Shown here in pieces: positions 42,861-52,170 of a DNA stretch of 64,000 bases. Where the stretch lies: NCBI GenBank assembly GCA_026645935.1, contig JAPKMP010000020.1, positions 1 through 64,000 on the forward strand. The letters run 5' to 3'. The notes beneath the pieces are model-generated. The model was given only the letters and a program-made list of their open reading frames with translations, did not search any database and was not told where the DNA came from. Position numbers and translations under genes: made by a program. Positions within the stretch are counted from its first letter, which is position 1. Each line of letters opens with the position of its first letter. The stretch comes from Candidatus Villigracilaceae bacterium. Lineage in GTDB: Bacteria; Chloroflexota; Anaerolineae; Anaerolineales; Villigracilaceae.

Positions 42861-44015
42861 ATGGACATTCCAAAGACAGCAGACATCCTCATTATAGGCG
42901 GCGGCGTAATGGGAGCCAGCGCCGCCTACCACTTTGCAAAACGCGGAGCGAAAAACATTCTACTCCTGGAAAAAGAAACCCATTTTGGCACCGGCGCAAC
43001 GGGGAGATGCGCGGGCGGGGTGCGTTATCAATTTTCCACTGAGATCAATGTCACTTTGTCCATACATAGCCTGCCGATGATCGAAAATTTCAAAGAGGAA
43101 ATCGGACAGGACCCCGGCTATCACAAGTACGGATATTTGCTGGTGGCGACGAATGAAAATGAAGTAAAAGAGTTCGGGCGTAATGTCGCCATGCAGAATC
43201 GACTGGGCGTGCAAACGGAATTGCTGAGCGGAGATGAAGTCCGCAGGCGGCTGCCACTCATGCGCTTCGACGATGCTCTGGCTGGCACATTCCATCACAA
43301 GGACGGCACCGCGGACCCGAACAGTATTGTTATGGGATATATCAACGCCTCGCAGAAGATGGGCGTCAGGGCGCTTACGGGTGTGGAAGTGGTTGGAGTT
43401 ACCGTCAGCAGAGGAGAGGTTCGCAGTGTGAAAACAAATTTGGGTGAGGTCGAGGCGCGAGTCGTGTTGAACGCGGCGGGACCGTGGTCAGGTCTGATCG
43501 CTACGATGGCAGGGATCAACGTTCCGCTCACCCCCCTGCGCAGGCAAATGTTCACAACGAATCCATTGAAAGAGGTGCCGGAGAATTTTCCGTTCGTCAT
43601 CGACTTTGCAAAATCCTTGTATTTCCATCGCGAAGGCGAGGGTTTGCTGGTCGGTATGAGCAACCCCGACGAAATACCCGGATTCGACCAGAGTGTGGAT
43701 GAGGATTTCGAACTGGTCAACCTCGAAGCCGCCATCGGGCGAATGCCGCTTTTGGAAAAGGCAAGCCGCGCATCTCATTGGGCGGGTCTTTACGAAGTGA
43801 CGCCGGATGCGCATCCCATTTATGGCGCGACGGATGTAAAGGGCTTTTTTCTATGCACCGGATTCTCAGGTCACGGCTTCATGCACGGACCGATCTCCGG
43901 CAAGCTGTTGAGCGAATATATCCTGGATGGAAAATATTCAAGCGTGGACGCATCGATGCTCGACCTGAAGCGCTTCGAAGAGGGACGTTTGATAAAAGAG
44001 TACAATGTGGTTTAA
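42861..44015 (+). CDS. FAD-dependent amino acid/amine oxidase (DAO family)
   Basis: The 384-residue flavoprotein has an N-terminal GGGVMGASAAYHFAKRG dinucleotide-binding motif (residues 13-30), GATGRCAGGVRYQ and a C-terminal YEVTPDAHPIYG ... GFSGHGFMHGP motif, as in sarcosine oxidase beta, glycine oxidase and D-amino acid dehydrogenase types. It oxidises a C-N bond to an imine. The ATG is one base after the ornithine-cyclodeaminase-like stop, indicating a two-gene operon making and reducing imino acids. No Cys for covalent flavin is identifiable by inspection. Confidence 0.9.
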   Translation: MDIPKTADILIIGGGVMGASAAYHFAKRGAKNILLLEKETHFGTGATGRCAGGVRYQFSTEINVTLSIHSLPMIENFKEEIGQDPGYHKYGYLLVATNENEVKEFGRNVAMQNRLGVQTELLSGDEVRRRLPLMRFDDALAGTFHHKDGTADPNSIVMGYINASQKMGVRALTGVEVVGVTVSRGEVRSVKTNLGEVEARVVLNAAGPWSGLIATMAGINVPLTPLRRQMFTTNPLKEVPENFPFVIDFAKSLYFHREGEGLLVGMSNPDEIPGFDQSVDEDFELVNLEAAIGRMPLLEKASRASHWAGLYEVTPDAHPIYGATDVKGFFLCTGFSGHGFMHGPISGKLLSEYILDGKYSSVDASMLDLKRFEEGRLIKEYNVV

Positions 44016-44025
44016 ATTATGATAA

Positions 44026-44073
44026 TGTAGGTCACGCTTGCAGCATGACATCACGTTGGTAACGTGACCTACA
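44026..44073. repeat. composite palindromic repeat GTAGGTCACG
   Basis: Outer arms TGTAGGTCACG (44026-44036) and CGTGACCTACA (44063-44073) share the core of the 5472-5502 element. Inside is a second small palindrome ACGTTGGTAACGT. It separates the oxidase and cinA genes and may act as terminator. Confidence 0.7.
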
Positions 44074-44083
44074 AAAGAAACCT

Positions 44084-45211
44084 ATGACCTCTGCAGAAAT
44101 CATCACCATCGGAACGGAAATATTGCTCGGCGAGATCGTGGATACGAATACCCGCTACATCGCCCGCACACTGCGCAGCCTGGGCGTGGATTTGTATCGC
44201 ACCATCACCATTGGGGATAATGTCGACCGGATTGCCAGCGCAATCAGCCATTCGATGGAACGCGCGAATATCGTCATTACCACCGGCGGGTTGGGTCCAA
44301 CCGTGGATGACCCCACACGAGAAGCCGTCGCCAAAGCCATCGGGATGGAGACGGAATTTCGCGAAGACCTTTGGCAGCAAGTCGTCGAAACCATCGGTCG
44401 TTATGGGCGCAAACCCTCTGAGAATCAAAAACGTCAAGCGTATGTTCCAAAAGGCGCAATTGGTTTAAGAAATCCGGTTGGGACGGCTCCGTGTTTCATC
44501 GTAGAGACTGAAACAAATGCTGTGATCTCCTTGCCCGGCGTGCCTGCCGAAATGGAACACATCCTGCACGAATCGGTCATTCCTTATTTGCAAAAACGTT
44601 TCGGGCTCGACGCGATCATCAAGGTCCGCGTTCTGCATTGCGCAGGTCTGGGTGAAGGCATGATCGATGAAAGAATCGCAGACCTTGAGACTCTGAGCAA
44701 TCCCACGGTTGGGCTTGCGGCGCATACGGGCGTGGTGGATATCCGCATTGCGGCAAAAGCCAAAAGCGAGACAGAGGCGAATGATATGATCGCCAAAGTT
44801 GAAGAAGATATCCGCACGCGCCTCGGCTCCGTAATCTTTGGCGCGGACGAAGACCGGCTCGACGAAGTGGTCCTCGATATGCTTACGCGGCGCGGATTGA
44901 CCCTGACTGCCGTTGAAAGCGGACTCGATGGTTTGCTGGCGCGAAAGATTCCTCATACCGCCTCCTTCCCGAACTTGAGCTTAGAATCGTTGACCGAGGT
45001 TTTGCGCTCCGCCCTGTCCGACAAAAATGCGGATATCGCGCTTGGCGTCACCGTCCATATGGACGAGCGCGCTGCCGAGATGGCGATGATCACATCCCAA
45101 GGCGAAAAGACCCATCGCATCACCTATGGCGGTCCGCCAAGGAGCCTTCCGCGCTGGAGCATGAATCTCGCCTTGAATTGGTTAAGGACGTCTCTTGAGG
45201 AAATGAACTGA
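44084..45211 (+). CDS. cinA: CinA-like protein with degenerate C-terminal domain
   Basis: The 375-residue protein has a normal N-terminal MoCF/COG1058 domain (residues 1-165: IITIGTEILLGEIVDTNT and TTGGLGPTVDDPTREA) and a middle KH-like region. In the C-terminal domain, which in CinA/PncC deamidates nicotinamide mononucleotide, the catalytic stretch usually written AESCTGG reads AVESGLDGLL, so the key Ser-Cys-Thr-Gly residues are replaced. The domain is also short. NMN deamidase activity is therefore doubtful, while ADP-ribose pyrophosphatase activity of the first domain may remain. TGATG links it to the M14 gene. Confidence 0.88.
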   Translation: MTSAEIITIGTEILLGEIVDTNTRYIARTLRSLGVDLYRTITIGDNVDRIASAISHSMERANIVITTGGLGPTVDDPTREAVAKAIGMETEFREDLWQQVVETIGRYGRKPSENQKRQAYVPKGAIGLRNPVGTAPCFIVETETNAVISLPGVPAEMEHILHESVIPYLQKRFGLDAIIKVRVLHCAGLGEGMIDERIADLETLSNPTVGLAAHTGVVDIRIAAKAKSETEANDMIAKVEEDIRTRLGSVIFGADEDRLDEVVLDMLTRRGLTLTAVESGLDGLLARKIPHTASFPNLSLESLTEVLRSALSDKNADIALGVTVHMDERAAEMAMITSQGEKTHRITYGGPPRSLPRWSMNLALNWLRTSLEEMN

Positions 45212-46200
45212 TGGCGAAGCCCAAGCCGCTTAAAAAGAATGACGCCCCATGGGTCATCCTCGCATGGGGATTGAATCTCTTTGGCTTGGCAGCCATTGCG
45301 CTTGTTTTGGTCGCATATTGGGCTCTCCAGCCCGCCCATGCCGCCCCGCAGGAACCACGCACAGGTTTCACAGCCACAATGCCGCCAACGTTCACACCCG
45401 TGCCTTTATCGCTCGACCTGCCGACCATCACACCAAATCCGCATTCGACGTTGATCGTCGTTCAATCGCCCACGCCATTCATCCTGCAAAACGCGGCGCA
45501 GGGGCGTGCCAGCATTGCGACCATCGGTTATTCCGTTTCGGGCAGGCCGATCGAAGTGTACATGTTCGGGCACGGTGAACGGGAAAAGATGATCGTCGCC
45601 GGAATTCACGGGGGCTATGAATGGAACACCATCGCGCTGGCAGACGAGTTGATCCAGCACATCTTCGACAACCCGGAGATCATCCCCGACGACGTGACTC
45701 TATACATCCTGAGAAATCTGAATCCCGACGGCGACGCGCGCGATCACGGCATCGACGGGCGGGTCAACGACCATGGCGTGGATTTGAACCGCAACTTCCC
45801 CGCCAATTGGAAAAAGACCTGGGACCGGACTGGCTGCTGGACACTTACTCCAACCACCAGCGGGACGGGTCCCGGCTCGGAGCCGGAAACACGGGCTGTG
45901 ATGTACTTCCTGCAATCGCACGATGTCGAGACGATCATCAGCTATCACAGTGCTGCGCTGGGCGTTTTCCCTGGCGGTGAACCCTGGGAGGCGGACTCGA
46001 AGAAATTCTCGAAGGCATTATCCAAAGCCACGGGATATCCCTACCCGCCCATTGACACAGGTTGTGTCTACACCGGCACCCTCGCCGATTACGCCGTCTC
46101 GCTCGGCATCACCGCGGCAGATATGGAACTTTCCACACACAAGTACACCGACTTTGAAGAAAATCTCGAAGCCCTGGAAGTGCTGTTGAATTGGAGATAA
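45211..46200 (+). CDS. membrane-anchored M14 zinc carboxypeptidase
   Basis: The 329-residue protein has a basic start, one transmembrane helix (about 15-38), a Thr/Pro-rich linker (to about 90) and an M14 domain (about 95-325). Zinc ligands appear as GIHGGYEWNT (H-x2-E) and YHSAALG, the substrate Arg/Asn block as DLNRNFP, and the catalytic Glu as DMELSTH. The family includes D,L-carboxypeptidases and gamma-D-glutamyl-diaminopimelate peptidases, so a peptidoglycan substrate outside the membrane is likely. Its ATG overlaps the cinA stop by one base (TGATG). Confidence 0.9.
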   Translation: MAKPKPLKKNDAPWVILAWGLNLFGLAAIALVLVAYWALQPAHAAPQEPRTGFTATMPPTFTPVPLSLDLPTITPNPHSTLIVVQSPTPFILQNAAQGRASIATIGYSVSGRPIEVYMFGHGEREKMIVAGIHGGYEWNTIALADELIQHIFDNPEIIPDDVTLYILRNLNPDGDARDHGIDGRVNDHGVDLNRNFPANWKKTWDRTGCWTLTPTTSGTGPGSEPETRAVMYFLQSHDVETIISYHSAALGVFPGGEPWEADSKKFSKALSKATGYPYPPIDTGCVYTGTLADYAVSLGITAADMELSTHKYTDFEENLEALEVLLNWR

Positions 46201-46212
46201 ACACATTCTTGT

Positions 46213-46268
46213 GTCATTCTGAGCGAAGAATCTCTACGCAGACGAGGAGACCCTTCGCCCGGGGTGAC
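46213..46268. repeat. dispersed repeat GTCATTCTGAGCGAAG...TTCGCCCGGGGTGAC
   Basis: An imperfect inverted repeat with ends GTCATTCTGAGCGAAGAATC and CTTCGCCCGGGGTGAC. This resembles a repeat type often seen in many bacterial genomes, with ends GTCATTCTGAGCG and GTGAC. Similar pieces lie at 22939-22964 and, with different core, 63427-63508. Confidence 0.7.
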
Positions 46269-46284
46269 ATCTTTTGGAGAACAA

Positions 46285-48261
46285 ATGACTCAAACTCTTG
46301 ACACTTTATTCATCAATGCCGTCGTGCTGACGATGGATGAATTCCTGACTCAATATGACCCCGGCGCAGTGGCAGTCAGGGGCGATTCCATCGTCGCAGT
46401 TGGACCTGAAGCCGATTTGAAAAAAGAATATTCAGCAAAGGAAGTGATTGACTGCGGCGGGAAAATCCTTATGCCCGGCCTGGTCAACGCGCATACCCAT
46501 GTGCCCATGACCCTCATCCGCGGTCTTGCCGACGACCTGCGTCTCGACGTCTGGCTGATGGGTTACATGCTTCCCGTCGAACGTCAATTCGTTTCACCGG
46601 AATTCGTGCGCCTCGGCACGCTTATTGCCTGCGCCGAACAGATCCGCAGCGGGGTGACCACGTTCAACGACATGTATTTCTTCGAGGACGACATTGCCCA
46701 AGCCACCGCTGACGCGGGCATGCGCGCGGTATGCGGCGAATCGATCATGAAATACCCCGCGCCTGATGCGCCATCATACGACGACTCGCTCGCCTATGCA
46801 CGCGAATTCATCAAAAAATGGAAAGGTCATCCGCTCATCGTCCCTGCCATCGCGCCTCACGCCCCCTACTCGACCACGCCCGAGATCATCCGCGCCTGTG
46901 TCGACCTTGCCACAGAGTTCGATGTCCCCCTGCATATCCACATTTCCGAAACCGCATTCGAAGTGGAAAACATGCGCAAGGAACAGGGCATGCCGGTCAT
47001 TCCTTACGTAAAGAAACTCGGCTTATTCGAAGCCAAAGTCATCGCCGCTCACTGCGTCCACATCGACACGGGCGAGATCCGCACGCTACAGCATGCCAAT
47101 GCGGGAGTTTCGCACAATCCATCATCGAACCTGAAACTCGCTTCGGGTTTTGCCCCGGTCGCCAAAATGCTGGCAGACGGACTCAACGTTGGCATCGGCA
47201 CCGACGGACCCGCATCGAACAACGACCTCGATATGTTCGAGGAAGTGCGCCTCGCCTCGTTCGTCGCCAAGGCTGCCTCCAACGACCCGACCGTTCTCCC
47301 CGCCGCGGCCACGCTGACCATGGCGACCCGTCTTGGCGCACAGGCGCTTCATCTCGGCGAAATCACCGGCTCGTTGGAGATCGGCAAACGCGCGGACATG
47401 ATTGTTGTGGATACGGGTCCCCTCCACAACACGCCGCGCTTCAAACGCGATCCACAGAACGCCTACGCCCAATTGGTCTATGCGGCCAAATCGACCGATG
47501 TGACGGACGTGATGGTCAATGGAAAATGGCTGATGCGGGATCGTCAACTGCTTACGATCAACGAAAAGGAATTGATCGCCCAGGCCCGCGAACTTGCCGT
47601 CAAGATCGACGCCTTCCTGACAGAGCGCGAGCAATCGGTGCTTTCGAAGCTCATCGCTTTGGGCGGCTCGATGGAGGAGGAATCGTTCGAGGTGCAGGTC
47701 AAGGCCAAGATCGAAGAGCCCAGTCTCATCGTCCAAAACTTGATGCACGAAGAGATCGAGATCACGGCGCACAAACATTACCGTCAGTTCGATGAATATT
47801 TCATTTTCGACGATCCCAACCAGGGACGCCTGCGTTTTCGCGAGGATAACCTCATAAACGAGAAGGGCGAGATCGTCAACACCCGTTCGCGCCTGACACT
47901 GCTCGGTGTAAAGCGCGAAGGGGAAATTGGGCACGATGTCCTGCTCTCACGGAGCCGCTTCCTTGCGCCCGCCATGCAATCGCTGAGGTTCTATCGCGAA
48001 TATTTCAAGCCAAAAACGGAAGTCTCGGTGGAAAAGGACCGCCTGCGCTGGCACATCAAGTACAAGAACACCGAGTTCTTCATTAACCTCGACGAAGTCA
48101 AACAGCCGCCGATGGGAACTTTCCTCGAAGTGAAAAGCACCACCTGGAGCCGTAAGGACGCCGACCATAAAGCCGAATTGGTGAATGAACTGCTCGACCT
48201 GCTCGGCGCCGGGAAGGCTGAAACCGTGACGCAGGATTACATCGAGATTTTGACCGCATAA
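46285..48261 (+). CDS. SAH/MTA deaminase fused to a CYTH-like domain
   Basis: From ATG 46285 (GGAGA upstream) the protein has 658 residues. Residues 1-440 form a complete amidohydrolase of the S-adenosylhomocysteine / 5'-methylthioadenosine deaminase family: HTHVPMTLIRG, APHAPYSTTPE, HIHISET, HNPSSNLKLASG and GTDGPASNN. After a helical linker, residues about 465-645 resemble a CYTH domain (triphosphatase/adenylate cyclase IV): FEVQVKAKI at its start, GRLRFRED, LRWHIKYKNTEFFINLDEV and GTFLEVKS. The usual ExExK start reads EVQVK, so one metal-binding Glu is Gln. The fusion suggests linked handling of adenosine-type or polyphosphate substrates. Confidence 0.85.
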   Translation: MTQTLDTLFINAVVLTMDEFLTQYDPGAVAVRGDSIVAVGPEADLKKEYSAKEVIDCGGKILMPGLVNAHTHVPMTLIRGLADDLRLDVWLMGYMLPVERQFVSPEFVRLGTLIACAEQIRSGVTTFNDMYFFEDDIAQATADAGMRAVCGESIMKYPAPDAPSYDDSLAYAREFIKKWKGHPLIVPAIAPHAPYSTTPEIIRACVDLATEFDVPLHIHISETAFEVENMRKEQGMPVIPYVKKLGLFEAKVIAAHCVHIDTGEIRTLQHANAGVSHNPSSNLKLASGFAPVAKMLADGLNVGIGTDGPASNNDLDMFEEVRLASFVAKAASNDPTVLPAAATLTMATRLGAQALHLGEITGSLEIGKRADMIVVDTGPLHNTPRFKRDPQNAYAQLVYAAKSTDVTDVMVNGKWLMRDRQLLTINEKELIAQARELAVKIDAFLTEREQSVLSKLIALGGSMEEESFEVQVKAKIEEPSLIVQNLMHEEIEITAHKHYRQFDEYFIFDDPNQGRLRFREDNLINEKGEIVNTRSRLTLLGVKREGEIGHDVLLSRSRFLAPAMQSLRFYREYFKPKTEVSVEKDRLRWHIKYKNTEFFINLDEVKQPPMGTFLEVKSTTWSRKDADHKAELVNELLDLLGAGKAETVTQDYIEILTA

Positions 48262-48338
48262 GAAGCAACGGTCATACATGCCTCTCCTGCGCTTGCACTC
48301 AAAATGAAGGCAGCGCGTTTGTCGTATATTCCTGACTC

Positions 48339-49361
48339 ATGGAAAATTTCAGAAATCCTGTCGCGGTCTTTTGCGCTATTCTGTTCGCAATAACTGCAGT
48401 GACGGCGATCCTCCTCTTCAATTTCGACCGCCGTGCTTTCACAGCCGAGACCTATCAACGCGCTTTTGCGCGCGAAGACTATTACAACAAAATACCAAAT
48501 TTGATGGCTCAAGCCATTGTTTCCTCCGATGCTGATACAAGCGGATTGCCGATGGTGATGCAGGGCATGAGCTTGGAGGCGTGGGAGAATTTCATCCGCG
48601 GGCTCCTGCCGCCGGAAATGTTGAAGACCATGGGGGACGATGTCTTGAATTCGACCTTCGCATATCTCAACCTCGAATCGGAACGGGTTCATGCCAACTT
48701 GAGACCTCTAAAAGCAAGCATGGCAGGCGATAGAGGCACACAAGCGGTACTTTACCTTATGAGCACTCTGCCTGCTTGCACCGTCGAACAAATCGCCCGC
48801 ATCTCGTTCGAACTCCTCTCCAATGGACAGGTCGAGCTCTGCAATCCGCCTGTCGGGATGATCCCGCTCATTACCCCCGTCATTCAGGGACAGCTCCAAT
48901 TCGCCGCATCGATCATCCCGGATGAATTAACGCTCGTGACTGCACCGCCTCAAAACGACCCGAGACAAAGACTGCAAGTCATCCGCTTCTTGATGCGACT
49001 CAGCCCGATCCTGCCCATCGCATTTCTTCTTGCTCTGACGATTGTCATCGTCCGCTCGCCCAAGGATTGGATGGTTTGGTGGGGAATTCCAATCCTTGCC
49101 GCCGGTTTCATCGCGTTCATCTTCGGAATTCTCGGCGCGCCGATCGCCGGTGCGATTCTCGAACGAATCCTGGCGGATCGGCTCCCGAATTATCTTCCCG
49201 CATTCCTATCCGGTTTCACCGGCGATCTCTCGTCGGCAATGGTTCGGGCATTGCTCCTGCCGGTGATTTGGCAGGGTCTGTTATTGATCGTCATTGGCGC
49301 AGGAATGGCATTCGCGGCTTATTTCATAAACAGAAAAGAAAAAAGCCATTCGTTGTTCTAA
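48339..49361 (+). CDS. membrane protein of unknown function
   Basis: The 340-residue protein has one N-terminal helix (about 9-28), an extracytoplasmic domain (about 30-225) containing two Cys (ACTVEQ and LCNPPVG), and three C-terminal helices (about 228-247, 255-285, 307-330). I do not recognise the family. SD support is weak; a TATATT box stands 12 bases upstream. It is followed after 75 bases by a lipoprotein gene in the same direction. Confidence 0.75.
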   Translation: MENFRNPVAVFCAILFAITAVTAILLFNFDRRAFTAETYQRAFAREDYYNKIPNLMAQAIVSSDADTSGLPMVMQGMSLEAWENFIRGLLPPEMLKTMGDDVLNSTFAYLNLESERVHANLRPLKASMAGDRGTQAVLYLMSTLPACTVEQIARISFELLSNGQVELCNPPVGMIPLITPVIQGQLQFAASIIPDELTLVTAPPQNDPRQRLQVIRFLMRLSPILPIAFLLALTIVIVRSPKDWMVWWGIPILAAGFIAFIFGILGAPIAGAILERILADRLPNYLPAFLSGFTGDLSSAMVRALLLPVIWQGLLLIVIGAGMAFAAYFINRKEKSHSLF

Positions 49362-49436
49362 ATGCCATTGGATGCGATGGTTGATCGACGCAACTTTCTG
49401 CCCTCCATTCTTGTATAACCTGGAAAGGAGTCACGA

Positions 49437-50543
49437 ATGAGGCGTCTTGGTATATTTCTCTCGATCCTAATATCCGCAACTCTGGCATGCGGCGGAACAC
49501 CCACTCCCCCGCCGCCGCCGGATAACTCCATCTTCGACTCAAACAGGACAGCCTACGGGTTCTTCCCCGTCGCGCCGGAAGCAACCACCGACAGTATTCT
49601 GCAGCTTTACAAAGACCTGAGCCTTCATGCCGATTTTGTCCTTCTGCAACAGAACACAGCCTGGGAGGATTTTGCCAGTGATGTGGACGGCGAATCGCAA
49701 ACCCGAACCGATATCACAAATCAGACCATTCTTGCGCGTCAGAACAACCTTGCAACCATCTTCATTCTCGATGCGTTGAACGGTCTGAACCGCCGTGAGT
49801 TTATCGGACTGCCCGCAGGTTGGGATGCCGCCTTTTCAAATCCCAACGTTCGAATAGCTTATAAAAATTATGCGCTGTGGGTCGTGCGCTCGTTCCATCC
49901 GCGGTATCTCGGCCTCGCCTCCGAGATCAACACCTACATGGACGCTCATCCCGAAGATACGCCGAACTTCATCAGCCTCTATAATGAAATCTACGACCTG
50001 GTCAAAGCCGAAGCGCCCGAAACACAAATCTTCGTCACCTTTCAGTGGGATGATCTAAATAACATGTTCCCCCAGCCCGAAGAGGGAAATCGACAACGCC
50101 TCTCTCCCAACTGGGAGCAGATCGAAGCCTTCGAGCCGAACCTGGATGTGTGGGCGATCTCGACCTACCCTTACTTTGTTTTCCCATCAGCCGCGGACAT
50201 TCCCTCCGATTACTACTCCCCGCTTCTCTCTCGGACCTCGAAACCGATCGCCGTCGCCGAAGGCGGATTTTCCTCTCAAGCCGTCGAGTTCGCGCAAGGC
50301 ACGCCTGAAGGTCAGGTCACTTACCTGAATGCAATCCACGAACAACTCGGCTCACGTCTTGTCTTTTGGGTAAACCTCACCCTGAACGACTTCAATATGG
50401 ATTCTTACGCCGAGTTCGCCCGGTCGAAGGGACAGGACCCAAATGACATCGCCTCCCTTGAATATTTTTCCCATGTTGGTTTTATTAATCCCGACCGTTC
50501 CCCCAAACCCGCGCTGGCGGTATGGGATGGATTTCGTAAATAG
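49437..50543 (+). CDS. lipoprotein with TIM-barrel glycoside hydrolase-like domain
   Basis: The 368-residue protein has a signal peptide with lipobox LACG (Cys18), a Pro-rich tether and a barrel domain. RYLGLASEINTYMDAHPED looks like the beta-4 acid motif of clan GH-A and KPIAVAEGGFSS like the second Glu at beta-7, as in GH53 endo-galactanases. Family assignment is by motif only; it may instead be an uncharacterised barrel. It would act outside the membrane on polysaccharide. AAAGGAG precedes the ATG and a TATAAC box lies upstream. It converges on mltG with no gap. Confidence 0.68.
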   Translation: MRRLGIFLSILISATLACGGTPTPPPPPDNSIFDSNRTAYGFFPVAPEATTDSILQLYKDLSLHADFVLLQQNTAWEDFASDVDGESQTRTDITNQTILARQNNLATIFILDALNGLNRREFIGLPAGWDAAFSNPNVRIAYKNYALWVVRSFHPRYLGLASEINTYMDAHPEDTPNFISLYNEIYDLVKAEAPETQIFVTFQWDDLNNMFPQPEEGNRQRLSPNWEQIEAFEPNLDVWAISTYPYFVFPSAADIPSDYYSPLLSRTSKPIAVAEGGFSSQAVEFAQGTPEGQVTYLNAIHEQLGSRLVFWVNLTLNDFNMDSYAEFARSKGQDPNDIASLEYFSHVGFINPDRSPKPALAVWDGFRK

Positions 50544-51671
50544 CTACTGGCACCCATTCGCCACCTGCTCTTCGAACGTTTCGGCATAGACGTGATACCC
50601 CGACCCGTCACATGCGGCGCGGAAATAAAAATAAGATGATTGCTGCGGAAATGCCACCGCGGTCAAGGCTTCGATTCCGGGGTTGGAGATGGGCGTGGGA
50701 GGGAAACCCGGATTTAGGTAGGTGTTATACGGGGAGACAATTTCCAAATCCGTCAACGCGAGCGGACTTTTCCACCATGAGATTTTATCGGCTTGATAGC
50801 CGAGGGCGTATTGAACCGTCGGATCGGCATCCAGTTTCATCCCGATGGCGATACGGTTGAGATAGACAGAGGCGATCAACGGCGCTTCTTCGATTTTCAC
50901 CGCCTCACGCTCGACGATGGAGGCGAGGGTCACTGCCTGATAGATGCTCAAATTTTGGGAGGTGAATCCGTTTTGAAGGTCGGGTGTAAGCTTCGCCGCG
51001 AAATTTCGCGCGATGGCTTCGAGCAATTGATCGATCGTCGTTTCGCGCGGGAGCGTGTACGAATCCGGGAAGAAAAACCCCTCCATGGTGACCGGCTCCG
51101 CAAACGCGAGAACTTGAGGAGGATCGTTTGCAGCGGAAAGAAATTCTTCGGGAAGGATGGTCAAGCCGGAGGTCGGGAGCGAAGCGGCGATCTCTTCCAT
51201 CCGCCAGCCGGGCAGGATCGTCAGCACCGCATCGGAGGGATTGAATTTTTGAAGCGATCGGGCAATGTCGATGATGGATTGCGCCGGGCTGAGTTCGAAA
51301 TCGCCGGATTGAATCGTGAGATCGATGCCGGTATAGATGGCGTAATCGAAAAAGGCGCCTGCGCTGGAAATGAAACCATCGCTTTCTAGTCGACCGGCAA
51401 TGGATGCGACCGTTTCACCGGGGTCTACGCGAAAGGGTCGCGTAACTCCGTTCATATCGAGCGGGGTCGTTAGCTCGCCGCCGTAAGAAAGCAGGCGGGC
51501 CGAATATTCGATCCGGTCTGAAATGGATAAATGCCTTGCTGGTGGACCATACAACAAGGAAGCGCGTGCGGGAATGTAATAAACGAATCCAAAGATGCAC
51601 GCGAAGAAGGCAAAGACCAGTACACCAAGGATGAAATGAAGCTGGTAACGTTTTAAGAATCGGGAAGACAT
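50544..51671 (-). CDS. mltG: endolytic murein transglycosylase MltG
   Basis: Starting at ATG 51671, the protein has about 375 residues: a cytoplasmic basic start, one transmembrane helix (about 11-35), a LysM-like region (FRVDPGETVASIAGRL) and the YceG domain. TLASIVEREAVKIEE carries the catalytic Glu and VYLNRIAIGMKLDADPTVQYAL is the family signature. MltG cuts nascent glycan strands. ruvX (yqgF) lies directly upstream, a conserved pairing in many bacteria. A GTG at 51701 would add ten residues but overlaps a Thr/His-poor repeat-like sequence. Confidence 0.93.
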   Translation of the reverse strand: MSSRFLKRYQLHFILGVLVFAFFACIFGFVYYIPARASLLYGPPARHLSISDRIEYSARLLSYGGELTTPLDMNGVTRPFRVDPGETVASIAGRLESDGFISSAGAFFDYAIYTGIDLTIQSGDFELSPAQSIIDIARSLQKFNPSDAVLTILPGWRMEEIAASLPTSGLTILPEEFLSAANDPPQVLAFAEPVTMEGFFFPDSYTLPRETTIDQLLEAIARNFAAKLTPDLQNGFTSQNLSIYQAVTLASIVEREAVKIEEAPLIASVYLNRIAIGMKLDADPTVQYALGYQADKISWWKSPLALTDLEIVSPYNTYLNPGFPPTPISNPGIEALTAVAFPQQSSYFYFRAACDGSGYHVYAETFEEQVANGCQ

Positions 51672-51718
51672 TGGTTTAGGGGGTTTCAGGTTGAAAGCCA
51701 CATGTGTCAGGTTGCAAG

Positions 51719-52135
51719 CTATGAATTGCGTTTCGATTCAAGATACGATTGCAGGATCACCACCGCGGCGAATTCATCCTGATGCCCGGCGCGTTTTTTC
51801 CGCGAAACCCCTAGCTCGATGCGCGCGGCACGGGCGATCTGCGTGCTGTGGGATTCGTCCCACAGCACGATGGGAAGGTTCGTCTGGCGGCGGAGTTCAT
51901 CGGCAAAGCGGCCTGCCCTGCGTCCGGCGGGATTTGGATTCCCATCTTCGTCATACGATTGGCCGACGACAATCAACCCGGCATCGTTTTGCGAAGCCAT
52001 TTCCGCCACCTGCGCGGCATCGATGATGCGCGAAACGTGCCGGATAACTTTTAAGGGACTGGCGATTGTGGCGGTTGGGTCGCTGATCGCGAGACCGATG
52101 CGCTTTTCGCCGTGATCAACTGCAAGAATTCTCAT
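51719..52135 (-). CDS. ruvX: Holliday junction resolvase-like protein RuvX/YqgF
   Basis: The 138-residue protein shows the RNase H-like fold of YqgF: ILAVDHGEKRIGLAISD with the first catalytic Asp, LIVVGQSYDEDG, LPIVLWDESHST with the second acidic residue and a C-terminal DEFAAVVILQSYL with the third. It acts in pre-16S rRNA processing or junction cleavage. It is first in a ruvX-mltG unit. Confidence 0.94.
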   Translation of the reverse strand: MRILAVDHGEKRIGLAISDPTATIASPLKVIRHVSRIIDAAQVAEMASQNDAGLIVVGQSYDEDGNPNPAGRRAGRFADELRRQTNLPIVLWDESHSTQIARAARIELGVSRKKRAGHQDEFAAVVILQSYLESKRNS

Positions 52136-52170
52136 AATGGATTCGTCGAATTGTCAAGCTGTTTAATTAA

